Part shown: in pieces, positions 34,128 through 43,656 of the stretch
How the letters are laid out: each line of letters starts with the position of its first letter
How positions within the stretch are numbered: the stretch's first letter is position 1
Source of the DNA: Cedecea selenatireducens
GTDB taxonomy: Bacteria > Pseudomonadota > Gammaproteobacteria > Enterobacterales > Enterobacteriaceae
DNA: 64,000 nucleotides
Assembly (NCBI RefSeq): GCF_042138895.1
Contig: NZ_JBHIKW010000015.1
Span: 1-64,000, forward strand
Direction: 5' to 3'
Made by a program: the position numbers and the translations under genes
The notes under the pieces: model-generated
What the model was told of the DNA's origin: nothing
The model's input: the letters and a program-made list of their open reading frames with translations, nothing else
The model's database searches: none

Positions 34128-36800
34128 ATGAGTCCAGCTTTACCAGAGCAGTTTGCCAACACCACCGAACCCGAGATTTCCGGCCAGCCGGACTATCCAA
34201 ACAGTTGGCAGGAAGCCGAACTTAACTGCGCGGACATCAAGTCGCACTTAGATACTTTCCAGAAATGGCTGGGTACGGCCTTTGATAGCGGCATTTCCGC
34301 TGAACGGCTGATTGAAGCCCGCACCGAATTTATCGATCAGCTGCTGCAGCGGCTGTGGATAGCTTATGGCTTTGCCGATGTTCCGGAAGCCGCGCTGGTT
34401 GCCGTGGGCGGCTATGGTCGCGCCGAGCTACACCCGCTGTCGGATATCGACCTGCTGATCCTGAGCCGCAAGCGGCTGACCGATGCCCAGGCGCAAAAAA
34501 TCGGCGAGCTGCTGACCCTGCTTTGGGACGTGAAGCTGGAAGTCGGCCACAGCGTACGCACTCTGGAAGAGTGCCTGCTGGAAGGCTTATCAGACCTGAC
34601 GGTGGCCACCAACCTTATCGAGTCTCGCCTGTTAATTGGCGACGTGGCCCTGTTCCTTGAACTCCAGAAACATATATTCAGTGAAGGCTTCTGGCCGTCG
34701 GCGAAGTTTTTTGCCGCCAAGGTTGAAGAGCAAAACGAGCGTCACCAGCGCTACCACGGCACCAGCTACAATCTTGAACCCGATATTAAAAGCAGCCCCG
34801 GCGGCCTGCGTGATATTCACACGCTGCAGTGGGTGGCCCGCCGCCACTTCGGTGCGACCTCAATGGGGGAAATGGTCGATTTTGGCTTCCTGACCGAAGC
34901 GGAGCGCAAAGAGCTTGATGAATGCCAGCATTTACTGTGGCGCATTCGCTTTGCTCTGCACCTCGAGGTTAATCGCTACGATAACCGCCTGCTGTTTGAC
35001 CGCCAGCTTAGCGTGGCCCAGCGCCTGCACTACAGCGGCGAGGGCAACGAGCCGGTCGAACACATGATGAAGGATTTCTACCGCGTTACCCGCCGCGTGG
35101 GCGAGCTGAACCAGATGCTTCTGCAGCTGTTCGACGAAGCTATTCTGGCGCTTGATGCCAGCGAAAAACCACGTCCGCTGGACGATGATTTCCAGCTGCG
35201 TGGCACGCTCATCGATTTGCGGGACGAAACTCTGTTCATGCGCGAACCGCAGGCTATTCTGCGCATGTTCTACATGATGGTACGAAATCGCGACATCACC
35301 GGCATTTACTCAACCACCCTGCGCCATCTGCGCCACGCCCGCCGTCACCTGACCCAGCCGCTTTGCTATATTCCGGAAGCCCGCGAGCTGTTCCTCGTGA
35401 TGCTGCGTCATCCTGGCGCGGTAAGCCGTGCGCTGCTGCCAATGCATCGCCATAGCGTGCTGTGGGCCTATATGCCGCAGTGGTCGCACATCGTCGGCCA
35501 GATGCAGTTCGACCTGTTCCACGCCTACACGGTGGACGAACACACCATTCGCGTCCTGCAAAAGCTGGAAAGCTTCGCCAAAGAAGAAACACGCTCGAAG
35601 CACCCGCTGTGCGTCGATCTGTGGCCTCGCCTGTCGCACCCGGAGCTGATCTTAATCGCCGCGCTGTTCCACGACATCGCCAAAGGGCGAGGCGGCGATC
35701 ATTCCGTGCTGGGAGCGCAGGACGTTCTTAAGTTTGCCGAACTTCACGGGCTGAACTCGCGGGAAACCCAACTGGTTGCCTGGCTGGTTCGTCAGCACCT
35801 GCTGATGTCCGTCACCGCCCAGCGTCGTGATATTCAGGATCCGGAAGTCATCAAGCAGTTTGCCGAAGAAGTTCAGACCGAAAACCGGCTGCGCTACCTG
35901 GTCTGCCTGACGGTCGCAGATATCTGCGCAACCAACGAAACGCTGTGGAACAGCTGGAAGCAAAGCCTGCTGCGTGAGCTGTACTTCGCTACCGAAAAGC
36001 AGCTGCGCCGCGGGATGCAGAACAGCCCGGACATGCGCGAACGCGTCCGCCACCACCAGCTTCAGGCGCTTGCGCTGCTGCGGATGGATAATATCAACGA
36101 GGAAGCCCTGCACCATATCTGGGCGCGCTGCCGGGCCAATTATTTTGTTCGCCATACGCCAAACCAAATAGCCTGGCATGCACGTCATTTGTTGAAGCAC
36201 GATCTCAGTCAGCCGATGATCCTGCTTAGCCCACAGGCAACGCGCGGCGGCACGGAGATCTTTATCTGGAGCCCGGACAGGCCTTATCTGTTTGCCGCCG
36301 TCTGCGCCGAACTCGACCGGCGTAACCTCAGCGTGCACGACGCGCAGATCTTCACGACCCGTGACGGCATGGCGATGGACACCTTTATCGTGCTCGAACC
36401 CGACGGCAGCCCGCTGTCGATTGATCGACACAATATTATTCGTCACAGCCTTGAGCAAGCGATCACCCAGACGACCTGGCAGCCGCCGCAGCCTCGTCGC
36501 CAGTCGGCAAAACTGCGCCACTTTACCGTCGATACCGAAGTCAATTTCCTGCCAACCCACACCGACCGGCGTACGTTCCTTGAGCTGATTGCGCTCGATC
36601 AGCCTGGCCTGCTGGCGAGGGTGGGTGAAGTGTTTGCCGACCTCGGGATTTCGCTCTATGGGGCGAGAATTACGACAATTGGTGAGCGAGTAGAAGATTT
36701 ATTTATAATCGCGACCGCAGACCGGCGTGCGCTTAATAATGTGCTCCAGCAGGAAGTGCAGCAACGGTTGACAGCGGCCCTTAATCCAAACGATAAATAA
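34128..36800 (+). CDS. glnD: Bifunctional uridylyltransferase / uridylyl-removing enzyme
   Basis: Primary nitrogen sensor: uridylylates PII proteins at low glutamine and removes UMP at high glutamine. Domains in order: nucleotidyltransferase with GGYGRAELHPLSDID (about 90-105), a helical linker, the HD hydrolase domain with HDIAKGRGGDH (about 515-525) and two C-terminal ACT domains that sense glutamine. It has 890 residues as in E. coli. Confidence 0.97.
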   Translation: MSPALPEQFANTTEPEISGQPDYPNSWQEAELNCADIKSHLDTFQKWLGTAFDSGISAERLIEARTEFIDQLLQRLWIAYGFADVPEAALVAVGGYGRAELHPLSDIDLLILSRKRLTDAQAQKIGELLTLLWDVKLEVGHSVRTLEECLLEGLSDLTVATNLIESRLLIGDVALFLELQKHIFSEGFWPSAKFFAAKVEEQNERHQRYHGTSYNLEPDIKSSPGGLRDIHTLQWVARRHFGATSMGEMVDFGFLTEAERKELDECQHLLWRIRFALHLEVNRYDNRLLFDRQLSVAQRLHYSGEGNEPVEHMMKDFYRVTRRVGELNQMLLQLFDEAILALDASEKPRPLDDDFQLRGTLIDLRDETLFMREPQAILRMFYMMVRNRDITGIYSTTLRHLRHARRHLTQPLCYIPEARELFLVMLRHPGAVSRALLPMHRHSVLWAYMPQWSHIVGQMQFDLFHAYTVDEHTIRVLQKLESFAKEETRSKHPLCVDLWPRLSHPELILIAALFHDIAKGRGGDHSVLGAQDVLKFAELHGLNSRETQLVAWLVRQHLLMSVTAQRRDIQDPEVIKQFAEEVQTENRLRYLVCLTVADICATNETLWNSWKQSLLRELYFATEKQLRRGMQNSPDMRERVRHHQLQALALLRMDNINEEALHHIWARCRANYFVRHTPNQIAWHARHLLKHDLSQPMILLSPQATRGGTEIFIWSPDRPYLFAAVCAELDRRNLSVHDAQIFTTRDGMAMDTFIVLEPDGSPLSIDRHNIIRHSLEQAITQTTWQPPQPRRQSAKLRHFTVDTEVNFLPTHTDRRTFLELIALDQPGLLARVGEVFADLGISLYGARITTIGERVEDLFIIATADRRALNNVLQQEVQQRLTAALNPNDK

Positions 36801-36831
36801 CGGTCTTTTATTTTTTACCTTTTTGGCCCTC

Positions 36832-36858
36832 GGGCGACAGTCAAGTTCCCTGTCGCCC
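36832..36858. repeat. Hairpin in the glnD-dapD gap
   Basis: A perfect 9-base-pair stem GGGCGACAG/CTGTCGCCC with a 9-base loop lies 32 bases after the glnD stop. A T-rich stretch comes before it, not after it, so it is not a canonical terminator on the plus strand. Confidence 0.5.
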
Positions 36859-36897
36859 AAAAGTTGAAAGGTAAGTCACAATCAGGAAATGTTCATC

Positions 36898-37722
36898 ATG
36901 CAGCAGCTACAAAATGTAATCGAGTCCGCTTTCGAGCGTCGCGCCGAGATCACCCCGGCAAATGTTGATACCGTGACCCGCGAAGCGGTGAATCAGGTGA
37001 TTGCCCTGCTCGACAGCGGTGCGCTGCGCGTTGCTGAAAAAATTGACGGCCAGTGGGTAACCCACCAGTGGCTGAAGAAAGCGGTTCTGCTTTCTTTCCG
37101 CATTAACGACAATAAAGTCATCGAAGGCGCTGAAAGCCGCTATTTCGATAAAGTCCCGATGAAATTCGCCGACTACGACGAAGCTCGTTTCCAGAAAGAA
37201 GGCTTCCGCGTTGTGCCACCTGCGGCGGTCCGCCAGGGTGCTTTCATCGCACGTAACACCGTGCTGATGCCTTCCTACGTCAACATCGGCGCCTACGTCG
37301 ATGAAGGCACCATGGTTGATACCTGGGCGACCGTTGGCTCCTGCGCGCAGATTGGTAAAAACGTTCACCTGTCCGGCGGCGTCGGCATCGGTGGCGTACT
37401 TGAGCCGCTGCAGGCTAACCCAACCATCATCGAAGACAACTGCTTCATCGGCGCACGTTCCGAAGTCGTCGAAGGCGTGATCGTCGAAGAAGGTTCCGTT
37501 ATCTCCATGGGCGTTTATATCGGCCAGAGCACCCGTATCTACGATCGCGAAACCGGTGAAGTGCACTACGGCCGCGTTCCGGCGGGCTCCGTTGTCGTTT
37601 CCGGCAACCTGCCTTCTAAAGACGGTTCCTACAGCCTGTACTGCGCGGTCATCGTGAAGAAAGTGGACGCCAAAACCCGCGGTAAAGTGGGCATCAACGA
37701 ACTGCTGCGCACCATCGACTAA
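36898..37722 (+). CDS. dapD: 2,3,4,5-tetrahydropyridine-2,6-dicarboxylate N-succinyltransferase
   Basis: Succinylase of the lysine/diaminopimelate pathway. N-terminal helical domain, then a left-handed beta-helix built from hexapeptide repeats (about 100-240). The start at the ATG of MQQLQN gives 274 residues as in E. coli. An ATG three codons earlier sits too close to AGGA to be a good start. Confidence 0.96.
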   Translation: MQQLQNVIESAFERRAEITPANVDTVTREAVNQVIALLDSGALRVAEKIDGQWVTHQWLKKAVLLSFRINDNKVIEGAESRYFDKVPMKFADYDEARFQKEGFRVVPPAAVRQGAFIARNTVLMPSYVNIGAYVDEGTMVDTWATVGSCAQIGKNVHLSGGVGIGGVLEPLQANPTIIEDNCFIGARSEVVEGVIVEEGSVISMGVYIGQSTRIYDRETGEVHYGRVPAGSVVVSGNLPSKDGSYSLYCAVIVKKVDAKTRGKVGINELLRTID

Positions 37723-37735
37723 GTTTTTTGCAGCA

Positions 37736-37760
37736 AAAGGCGGGTTATCCCGCCTTTTTT
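37736..37760 (+). terminator. Terminator of dapD
   Basis: Stem AAAGGCGGG/CCCGCCTTT around TTAT followed by six Ts, 14 bases beyond the dapD stop. Confidence 0.9.
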
Positions 37761-37832
37761 GCATCTGGCACTAGCGGAAAAGGAATTTTCCGTTAACTCT
37801 CTAATGGTTATTGATATTTAAGGGTACCGCTT

Positions 37833-38222
37833 ATGTACGATAATTTAAAAAGTCTGGGTATTACCAATCCTGATGAAATCGATCGTTACAGCCTCCGGCA
37901 GGAAGCCAACAACGATATCCTGAAAGTCTATTTCCAGAAGGATAAGGGCGAGTTTTTTGCCAAAAGCGTGAAGTTTAAATACCCACGCCAGCGCAAAACC
38001 GTGGTGGCCGATGGTGTAGGCCAGGGCTACAAAGAAGTGCAGGAGATCAGCCCCAACCTGCGCTATGTCATCGATGAGCTCGATCAGCTTTGCCAGCGCG
38101 ACCGCACCGAGGTCGATCTGAAGCGTAAGATCCTCGACGATCTGCGCCACCTCGAGTCAGTGGTGACCAACAAGATCAGCGAAATTGAATCCGATCTGGA
38201 AAAACTGACCCGTAACAAGTAG
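37833..38222 (+). CDS. yaeH: DUF3461 family protein YaeH
   Basis: A 129-residue cytoplasmic protein of unknown function. It is charged, with a likely coiled coil over the last 45 residues (DELDQLCQRDRTEVDLKRK onward). In E. coli K-12 yaeI lies between dapD and yaeH and cdaR lies between yaeH and degP; both are missing here. Confidence 0.93.
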   Translation: MYDNLKSLGITNPDEIDRYSLRQEANNDILKVYFQKDKGEFFAKSVKFKYPRQRKTVVADGVGQGYKEVQEISPNLRYVIDELDQLCQRDRTEVDLKRKILDDLRHLESVVTNKISEIESDLEKLTRNK

Positions 38223-38235
38223 TTCAGTAACCCAT

Positions 38236-38263
38236 AAAAAAGGGCCGCTTTTGCGGCCCTTTT
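38236..38263. terminator. Bidirectional terminator between yaeH and degP
   Basis: An 11-base-pair stem AAAAGGGCCGC/GCGGCCCTTTT with a TTTT loop lies between the two converging genes. Confidence 0.9.
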
Positions 38264-38279
38264 CAGTTCTACACGGAGA

Positions 38280-39719
38280 TTACTGCATCAACAGGTAAAT
38301 CTGCGAATCACCACGCTGGATGTTCAGCGCCATCACCGACGGCTTGCTGTCCATCACTTTACGCAGCTCGGCGATGTTGTTCACCGCCTGCTGGTTCACG
38401 CCCACGATAATGTCACCTTTTTTCAGGCCAATACGCGCCGCCGGAGTATTTGGCTTCACGCTGGTGACCTGCACGCCTTTCTGATCTTTACCGCCGCGGT
38501 TGCTCATTTCAGCCCCGTCGATACCGGTAAAGATAGTGGCAGCATCTACCTGGTTCTGGGTGCTTTGCTGCAGCTCCAGGCTGACCGTCACAGGCTTGCC
38601 GTCGCGCAGCAGGCCCAGCGAGATTTTGCTGCCTACTGGCATAGAACCGACTTCTGCACGCAGCGCGGCGAAGCTACTGATAGGCTTATTATTCAGGGAG
38701 GTAATTACATCCCCGGCCTTAATGCCCGCTTTTGCGGCGGAAGAGTTCGGCATCACCTGGCTGACAAACGCGCCGCGCTGAGCGTCGACTTTCATCGCTT
38801 TCGCCAGCTCAGAGTTCAGCTCGGTGCCCAGAATCCCCAGCTCGCCGCGGCGAACCTGGCCGTACTGCACCATCTGAGCGGTCAGGTTTTTCACCATATT
38901 GCTCGGAATAGCGAAGCCGATACCGATGTTGCCGCCGTCCGGCGCCAGAATTGCGGTGTTGATCCCGATAAGCTCGCCGTTCAGGTTAACCAGCGCCCCA
39001 CCGGAGTTACCGCGGTTAATCGCCGCATCGGTCTGGATAAAGTTTTCGTAGTTTTCAACGTTCAGGCCGCTACGACCCAGCGCCGAAACGATACCGGAGG
39101 TCACGGTTTCACCCAGGCCATACGGGTTCCCAATCGCCACGGTGTAGTCCCCTACGCGCAGCGCGTCGGAGTCGGCAATTTTAATCGCCGTCAGGTTTTT
39201 CGGATCCTGTAGCTGGATAAGCGCGATATCGGAGCGCGGGTCTTTACCCACCACTTTGGCGTCAAACTTACGGCCATCGCTCAGCTGAACCTTGATCACG
39301 CTGGCGTTATCCACCACGTGGTTATTGGTGACGACATAGCCTTTCGCTGCGTCAATAATGACGCCAGAACCCAGCGCCATAAATTTCTGCTGCTGGCTGC
39401 CGCCGTCGGCTCCGCCCTGACCAGCGCCCTGACAGAACGGCGAGCTCTGGAACGGCGAACCGTCCTGGCAGAACGGTGAGTTATCACCGAAGAATTGCTG
39501 GAAATTACGCCCCATACGCGGAGTATTTACCGTTGTGCTCCCTTCAACGTTGATACTCACCACTGAAGGCATCACCTGCTCCAGCATCGGCGCAAGGCTT
39601 GGCAGCGGCTGCGCAGCAGATGCAGAAGAGGCCGTCTCAGCGGCGGAGGCAGACATCGGACTCAGCGCCAAACCCAGACTAAGAGCCAGCGCACTCATTG
39701 CTAACGTGGTTTTTTTCAT
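38280..39719 (-). CDS. degP: Periplasmic serine endoprotease/chaperone DegP
   Basis: HtrA protease that degrades or refolds damaged periplasmic proteins and forms cage-like oligomers. The signal peptide ends at SASA (about residue 26). The catalytic triad is H134, D164 and S239 (in GNSGG). A long LA loop with the paired cysteines C84 and C96 and a Q/G-rich stretch is present. Two PDZ domains follow. At 479 residues it is slightly longer than E. coli (474). A sigma-E promoter sits just upstream. Confidence 0.97.
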   Translation of the reverse strand: MKKTTLAMSALALSLGLALSPMSASAAETASSASAAQPLPSLAPMLEQVMPSVVSINVEGSTTVNTPRMGRNFQQFFGDNSPFCQDGSPFQSSPFCQGAGQGGADGGSQQQKFMALGSGVIIDAAKGYVVTNNHVVDNASVIKVQLSDGRKFDAKVVGKDPRSDIALIQLQDPKNLTAIKIADSDALRVGDYTVAIGNPYGLGETVTSGIVSALGRSGLNVENYENFIQTDAAINRGNSGGALVNLNGELIGINTAILAPDGGNIGIGFAIPSNMVKNLTAQMVQYGQVRRGELGILGTELNSELAKAMKVDAQRGAFVSQVMPNSSAAKAGIKAGDVITSLNNKPISSFAALRAEVGSMPVGSKISLGLLRDGKPVTVSLELQQSTQNQVDAATIFTGIDGAEMSNRGGKDQKGVQVTSVKPNTPAARIGLKKGDIIVGVNQQAVNNIAELRKVMDSKPSVMALNIQRGDSQIYLLMQ

Positions 39720-39772
39720 GGAATCATCTCAACTTTCAAATAACGCAAAATTGCTGTGTTGGTGTACACCAT

Positions 39773-39799
39773 TCAGAGTGAACTTTACGCGCTAAGTTC
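39773..39799 (-). promoter_or_regulatory. Sigma-E promoter of degP
   Basis: Minus-strand GAACTT (39794-39799), a 16-base spacer and TCTGA (39773-39777) give a consensus sigma-E promoter. A GTAAA half-site at 39842-39846 could belong to a CpxR site, as in E. coli degP, but its partner is degenerate. Confidence 0.85.
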
Positions 39800-39862
39800 A
39801 GCGCTTAAGTGCATGGAAAAAGTAAAAAATTATTGGTCATCTTTACAAAACTCGCGAAAACC

Positions 39863-41377
39863 TCACTCCACCGCCATCAGGCGTCGATACTCATCCCAGG
39901 CGTATAAATCGGTCATTCCACTGATGTAATCCTGGATAAGCCTTGCACGGAAATAGTATTCCCACACGGAAAAATCAAGGCTTGCCGGGTGTAAAGCGTT
40001 CACCGCTTCCACATAGGCAAGCCTATGTTTGGTCGAAAGCTTATGGAAAAGGCGTGACGCGATAGGCAGACGGCGCAGGCTTTCCTTGCTGACCAGCTCC
40101 GTGAAATCCTCGGTTGAAAGTTCGAGTAAGGGACTGTAAATATCCAGTAAGCCGCTGATAACCCGGTAACCCTGCAGTTCCAGCTGTTCGATATCCGGGT
40201 GGCTGAACACCTGGCGCACGGCCACCTGTTTATACAGCTCCAGCAGCCGGGCAAACGGGCTGTCGTCCTCCAGCAGCGCATGATTGAACTCGCCGGAGTA
40301 AATCTCCGGTAAATTGTCGATAAAGCGCTGGGCGGCGTACGGGGCCAGCTTGTTCAGCGTATTGACGCGCAGATACATAAAGAACTGATCTTCCGCGCTG
40401 CGTCGCATTTGATTGGTGCGGGATTTATCCCAGGCATCTTTCACCACCAGCTCAAAGAGATCGCCCTTCGCCTGCTCTCCCCATGACTCGCAGAGATGCT
40501 GATACAGTTGCTCAACGCTGAAAATACGTTTTTCGACGGCATCTTCCAGATCGGCCACGCAGTAAGAAATATCGTCCGCCGCTTCCATTATCCAGGTGAG
40601 AGGAAAACGGCTGTATTCGCCAAGATCCAGCTCTTTGCGCAGGCGGGCGATATACCCTTCTTCCGACAGATAAAAGCCCGGTTTTTTCATTAAATAAGCG
40701 TGGCTGGCAGGTGGCGTGTCGGCAAACCAGGCTGGACGGGTGTACTTGAGGATGCAGCCGACCTGCGCCCAGGTCAGGTTCATCCGCAGCAGGCTATGCA
40801 CCAGGCGAATACCCTGTGCGTTCCCTTCGAAATGACATAAATCCTGACGCACTTTACTGCGTAATGCGTTTAAAGACTCTTCGCCTTCGCGCAGCCGTAA
40901 AACGTCCACCTTGCAGCGGTCTTCGCTACGGGGCTGGCCGCCGCTGTCTTTTGGCTGCAGGCGCTGGCGAAACCAGTCGTTAATCGCCGACTCGCCAAAA
41001 TGGCCGAACGGGGGATTACCGATGTCATGCATCAGGCAGGCCATTTCCACTATGCTTTCAAACGGGCCGGTCAGCTCATCGAGGCCATATTTCTCCAGCG
41101 CCTTTTGCTCCTTCAGGCGGCTGAGGATCTCCTTGGCAATGTAGCGCCCTACCTGCTGAACCTCTAGCGAATGGGTAAGACGGGTGCGCACGGCGGCATT
41201 GCGTTCAAGCGGGAAGACCTGAGTTTTCTGCTGCAGGCGGCGGATGGCCGGAGAGTTGATTATCCTGCCGCGATCGCTTTCGAAGATGCGCAGGATCTCA
41301 AGTTCACTCTTCACGCCTTCGGGCGAGCGGAAGCGTCGGTGCCAGTTAATTTTTTTGCGGAAGTCTATTTCGCTCAT
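39863..41377 (-). CDS. dgt: Deoxyguanosinetriphosphate triphosphohydrolase
   Basis: HD-domain enzyme splitting dGTP into deoxyguanosine and triphosphate. The metal ligands are in RTRLTHSLEV and CLMHDIGNPPFGHFGE. The start MSEIDFRKK (41377) follows AGGAG and gives 504 residues, one short of E. coli. The frame reaching 41416 is not conserved. It is divergent from mtnN and lies upstream of degP. Confidence 0.95.
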   Translation of the reverse strand: MSEIDFRKKINWHRRFRSPEGVKSELEILRIFESDRGRIINSPAIRRLQQKTQVFPLERNAAVRTRLTHSLEVQQVGRYIAKEILSRLKEQKALEKYGLDELTGPFESIVEMACLMHDIGNPPFGHFGESAINDWFRQRLQPKDSGGQPRSEDRCKVDVLRLREGEESLNALRSKVRQDLCHFEGNAQGIRLVHSLLRMNLTWAQVGCILKYTRPAWFADTPPASHAYLMKKPGFYLSEEGYIARLRKELDLGEYSRFPLTWIMEAADDISYCVADLEDAVEKRIFSVEQLYQHLCESWGEQAKGDLFELVVKDAWDKSRTNQMRRSAEDQFFMYLRVNTLNKLAPYAAQRFIDNLPEIYSGEFNHALLEDDSPFARLLELYKQVAVRQVFSHPDIEQLELQGYRVISGLLDIYSPLLELSTEDFTELVSKESLRRLPIASRLFHKLSTKHRLAYVEAVNALHPASLDFSVWEYYFRARLIQDYISGMTDLYAWDEYRRLMAVE

Positions 41378-41471
41378 GCCCACTCCTGTTCCGTTGATAA
41401 GGAGACTGTTTGCCATGATAGACTATGCCCCGAAAATCGAGTCATGTTCCACCACATTAGCGAGTATCTCT

Positions 41472-42170
41472 ATGAAAGCAGGCATTATTGGTGCAATGGA
41501 AGAAGAAGTTACGCTGCTGCGTGACAAAATCGAAAACCGTCACACTCTGAGCATCGCCGGTTGCGAAATTTATACCGGGACGCTGAACGGTGTTGAAGTG
41601 GCGCTGCTGAAGTCCGGCATCGGCAAAGTTTCTGCGGCCATGGGTGCTACGCTGCTGCTGGAACACTGCAAGCCGGACGTTATCATCAACACCGGTTCAG
41701 CGGGTGGCCTGGCGCCAACGCTGAAAGTAGGCGATATCGTGGTGTCCGACGAAGTACGCTATCACGATGCTGACGTCACCGCTTTCGGTTACGAGTATGG
41801 CCAGATGGCGGGCTGTCCGGCGGCTTTCGTTGCCGACAAAAAGCTTATCGACGCGGCAGAAACCTGCATTAAAGAGCTGGATCTGCACGCGGTTCGCGGC
41901 CTGATCGTCAGCGGCGACGCGTTTATTAACGGCTCCGTTGCGCTGGCAAAAATTCGCCACAACTTCCCGCAGGCCGTTGCGGTAGAAATGGAAGCGACGG
42001 CTATTGGCCACGTCTGCCATAACTTCCACACGCCGTTCGTGGTGGTTCGCGCTATCTCCGACGTCGCCGACCAGCAGTCTCACCTCAGCTTTGAAGAGTT
42101 CCTGGCCGTTGCGGCGAAACAATCCACCCTGATGGTGGAGAAACTGGTTCAGCATCTGGCTCGTGGCTAA
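41472..42170 (+). CDS. mtnN: 5'-methylthioadenosine/S-adenosylhomocysteine nucleosidase
   Basis: Cleaves MTA, SAH and 5'-deoxyadenosine, feeding methionine salvage and autoinducer-2 precursor formation. Catalytic acids are E12 (GAMEEEV), the E in VEMEATA and the D in AISDVAD. The start (MKAGIIG) gives 232 residues as in E. coli. It overlaps btuF by 8 bases. Confidence 0.96.
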   Translation: MKAGIIGAMEEEVTLLRDKIENRHTLSIAGCEIYTGTLNGVEVALLKSGIGKVSAAMGATLLLEHCKPDVIINTGSAGGLAPTLKVGDIVVSDEVRYHDADVTAFGYEYGQMAGCPAAFVADKKLIDAAETCIKELDLHAVRGLIVSGDAFINGSVALAKIRHNFPQAVAVEMEATAIGHVCHNFHTPFVVVRAISDVADQQSHLSFEEFLAVAAKQSTLMVEKLVQHLARG

Positions 42171-42963
42171 GCTCATCCTTTGGCGCGGGGCCGCCGCCCT
42201 GCTCCTTTGCCTCCCGGCGCTGCTGTTGGCGGCGCCTCGGGTCATCTCCCTCTCACCCGCTAATACCGAACTGGCCTTCGCGGCCGGTATCACCCCTATT
42301 GCGGTGAGCGCTTACTCTGATTACCCACCTCAGGCAAAGCAGATTGAACAGTTAGCCAACTGGCAGGGCGTCAATTTCGAGCGCATTGTCGCCCTGAAGC
42401 CGGATGCGGTACTGGCCTGGCGCGGCGGTAATCCCGACAGGCAGGTTAACCAGCTTGTTTCGCTGGGGATCAAGGTCATCTGGCTGGATCCGAAAAGTGT
42501 CTCTGACGTTGAGGCCGCGCTGCGCCAGCTTGCACCGCTTAGCCCAACGCCTGAAAAAGCGCTGAAGGCCGCGGCTGAGCTTTCCCGTCAGTTTGCCGAG
42601 CTGAAAGCCCGCTACGGCCATACCCAAAGCAAAAAAGTGTTCCTGCAGTTCAGCCAGCAGCCGCTTTTTACCACCAGCAAAGAGTCGATTCAGAACGAAG
42701 TCGTTGAGCTATGCGGCGGGCAAAATATCTTTGCCGACAGCCGGGTGCCCTGGCCACAGGTCAGCCGTGAACAGGTGCTGATGCGCAAACCACAGGCTAT
42801 TATTATTGCTGGCGATGCGAGCAATATTCCGTCCGTACGGCAGTTCTGGAGTAATCAGTTGAAAGTTCCGGTTATTGCCGTCAATGATGACTGGTTTACA
42901 CGTTCCGGCCCGCGTATTATCCTCGCCGCAAAACAGCTCTGCGAAGAGCTGGCGAAAGCTTAA
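42163..42963 (+). CDS. btuF: Vitamin B12-binding periplasmic protein
   Basis: Periplasmic component of the BtuCDF cobalamin importer, 266 residues of the helical-backbone (cluster A-II) type. The signal peptide ends near LLLA at residue 23. The conserved start of the mature domain is PRVISLSPANTELAFAAG. The start codon is GTG, inside the mtnN end. The permease and ATPase (btuC, btuD) are not in this window, as in E. coli. Confidence 0.95.
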   Translation: MAKLILWRGAAALLLCLPALLLAAPRVISLSPANTELAFAAGITPIAVSAYSDYPPQAKQIEQLANWQGVNFERIVALKPDAVLAWRGGNPDRQVNQLVSLGIKVIWLDPKSVSDVEAALRQLAPLSPTPEKALKAAAELSRQFAELKARYGHTQSKKVFLQFSQQPLFTTSKESIQNEVVELCGGQNIFADSRVPWPQVSREQVLMRKPQAIIIAGDASNIPSVRQFWSNQLKVPVIAVNDDWFTRSGPRIILAAKQLCEELAKA

Positions 42964-42985
42964 CGTCACGCTCTGAGGGTCATAA

Positions 42986-43606
42986 ATGCTGGTCTATTGG
43001 CTGGATATCGTCGGTACCGCCGTGTTTGCTATTTCCGGCGTTTTGCTAGCCGGAAAGCTGCGGATGGATCCCTTTGGCGTGCTGGTGCTTGGCGTGGTCA
43101 CGGCGGTAGGCGGGGGCACGATCCGCGATATGGCGCTGGCTAACGGCCCGGTGTTTTGGGTGAAAGATCCCACGGACCTCGTCGTCGCTATGGTGACCTG
43201 TATGCTGACAATTGTGCTGATACGCCAGCCTCGCCGCTTGCCTAAGTGGGTTCTTCCCGTGCTCGATGCCGTCGGCCTGGCGGTGTTTGTGGGTATTGGC
43301 GTCAACAAGGCTTTTCTCGCGCATGCCAGCCCGCTGGTTGCAATCTGCATGGGCGTAATTACCGGAGTAGGCGGCGGGATCATCCGCGACGTGCTGGCGC
43401 GCGAAATCCCTATGATTTTGCGCACTGAGATTTACGCCACCGCCTGCATTATCGGCGGTATCGTCCACGCCACGGCTTACCACACCTTTGACGTCCCGCT
43501 GGATCAGGCCAGTATGATTGGCATGGTGGTGACTTTGGTGATTCGCCTGGCGGCCATCTACTGGCACCTTAAACTGCCGACCTTTGCGCTAAATGACCGA
43601 CAATAG
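42986..43606 (+). CDS. yadS: TRIC-type inner-membrane channel family protein (UPF0126)
   Basis: A 206-residue membrane protein with about seven hydrophobic segments and an internal duplication: GVVTAVGGGTIRDM near residue 38 and GVITGVGGGIIRDV near residue 124. Prokaryotic members of this family are trimeric cation channels related to TRIC. The physiological role in enterobacteria is unclear. It follows btuF after 22 bases. Confidence 0.92.
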   Translation: MLVYWLDIVGTAVFAISGVLLAGKLRMDPFGVLVLGVVTAVGGGTIRDMALANGPVFWVKDPTDLVVAMVTCMLTIVLIRQPRRLPKWVLPVLDAVGLAVFVGIGVNKAFLAHASPLVAICMGVITGVGGGIIRDVLAREIPMILRTEIYATACIIGGIVHATAYHTFDVPLDQASMIGMVVTLVIRLAAIYWHLKLPTFALNDRQ

Positions 43607-43610
43607 CGAT

Positions 43611-43640
43611 AAAAAAAGCCGCGTTTGATACGCGGCTTTC
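43611..43640. terminator. Bidirectional terminator between yadS and erpA
   Basis: A 10-base-pair stem AAAGCCGCGT/ACGCGGCTTT with a TTGAT loop lies between the converging genes, flanked by an A-run on the left and TTTC on the right. Confidence 0.9.
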
Positions 43641-43656
43641 TTGTTTCAGCTGAACA

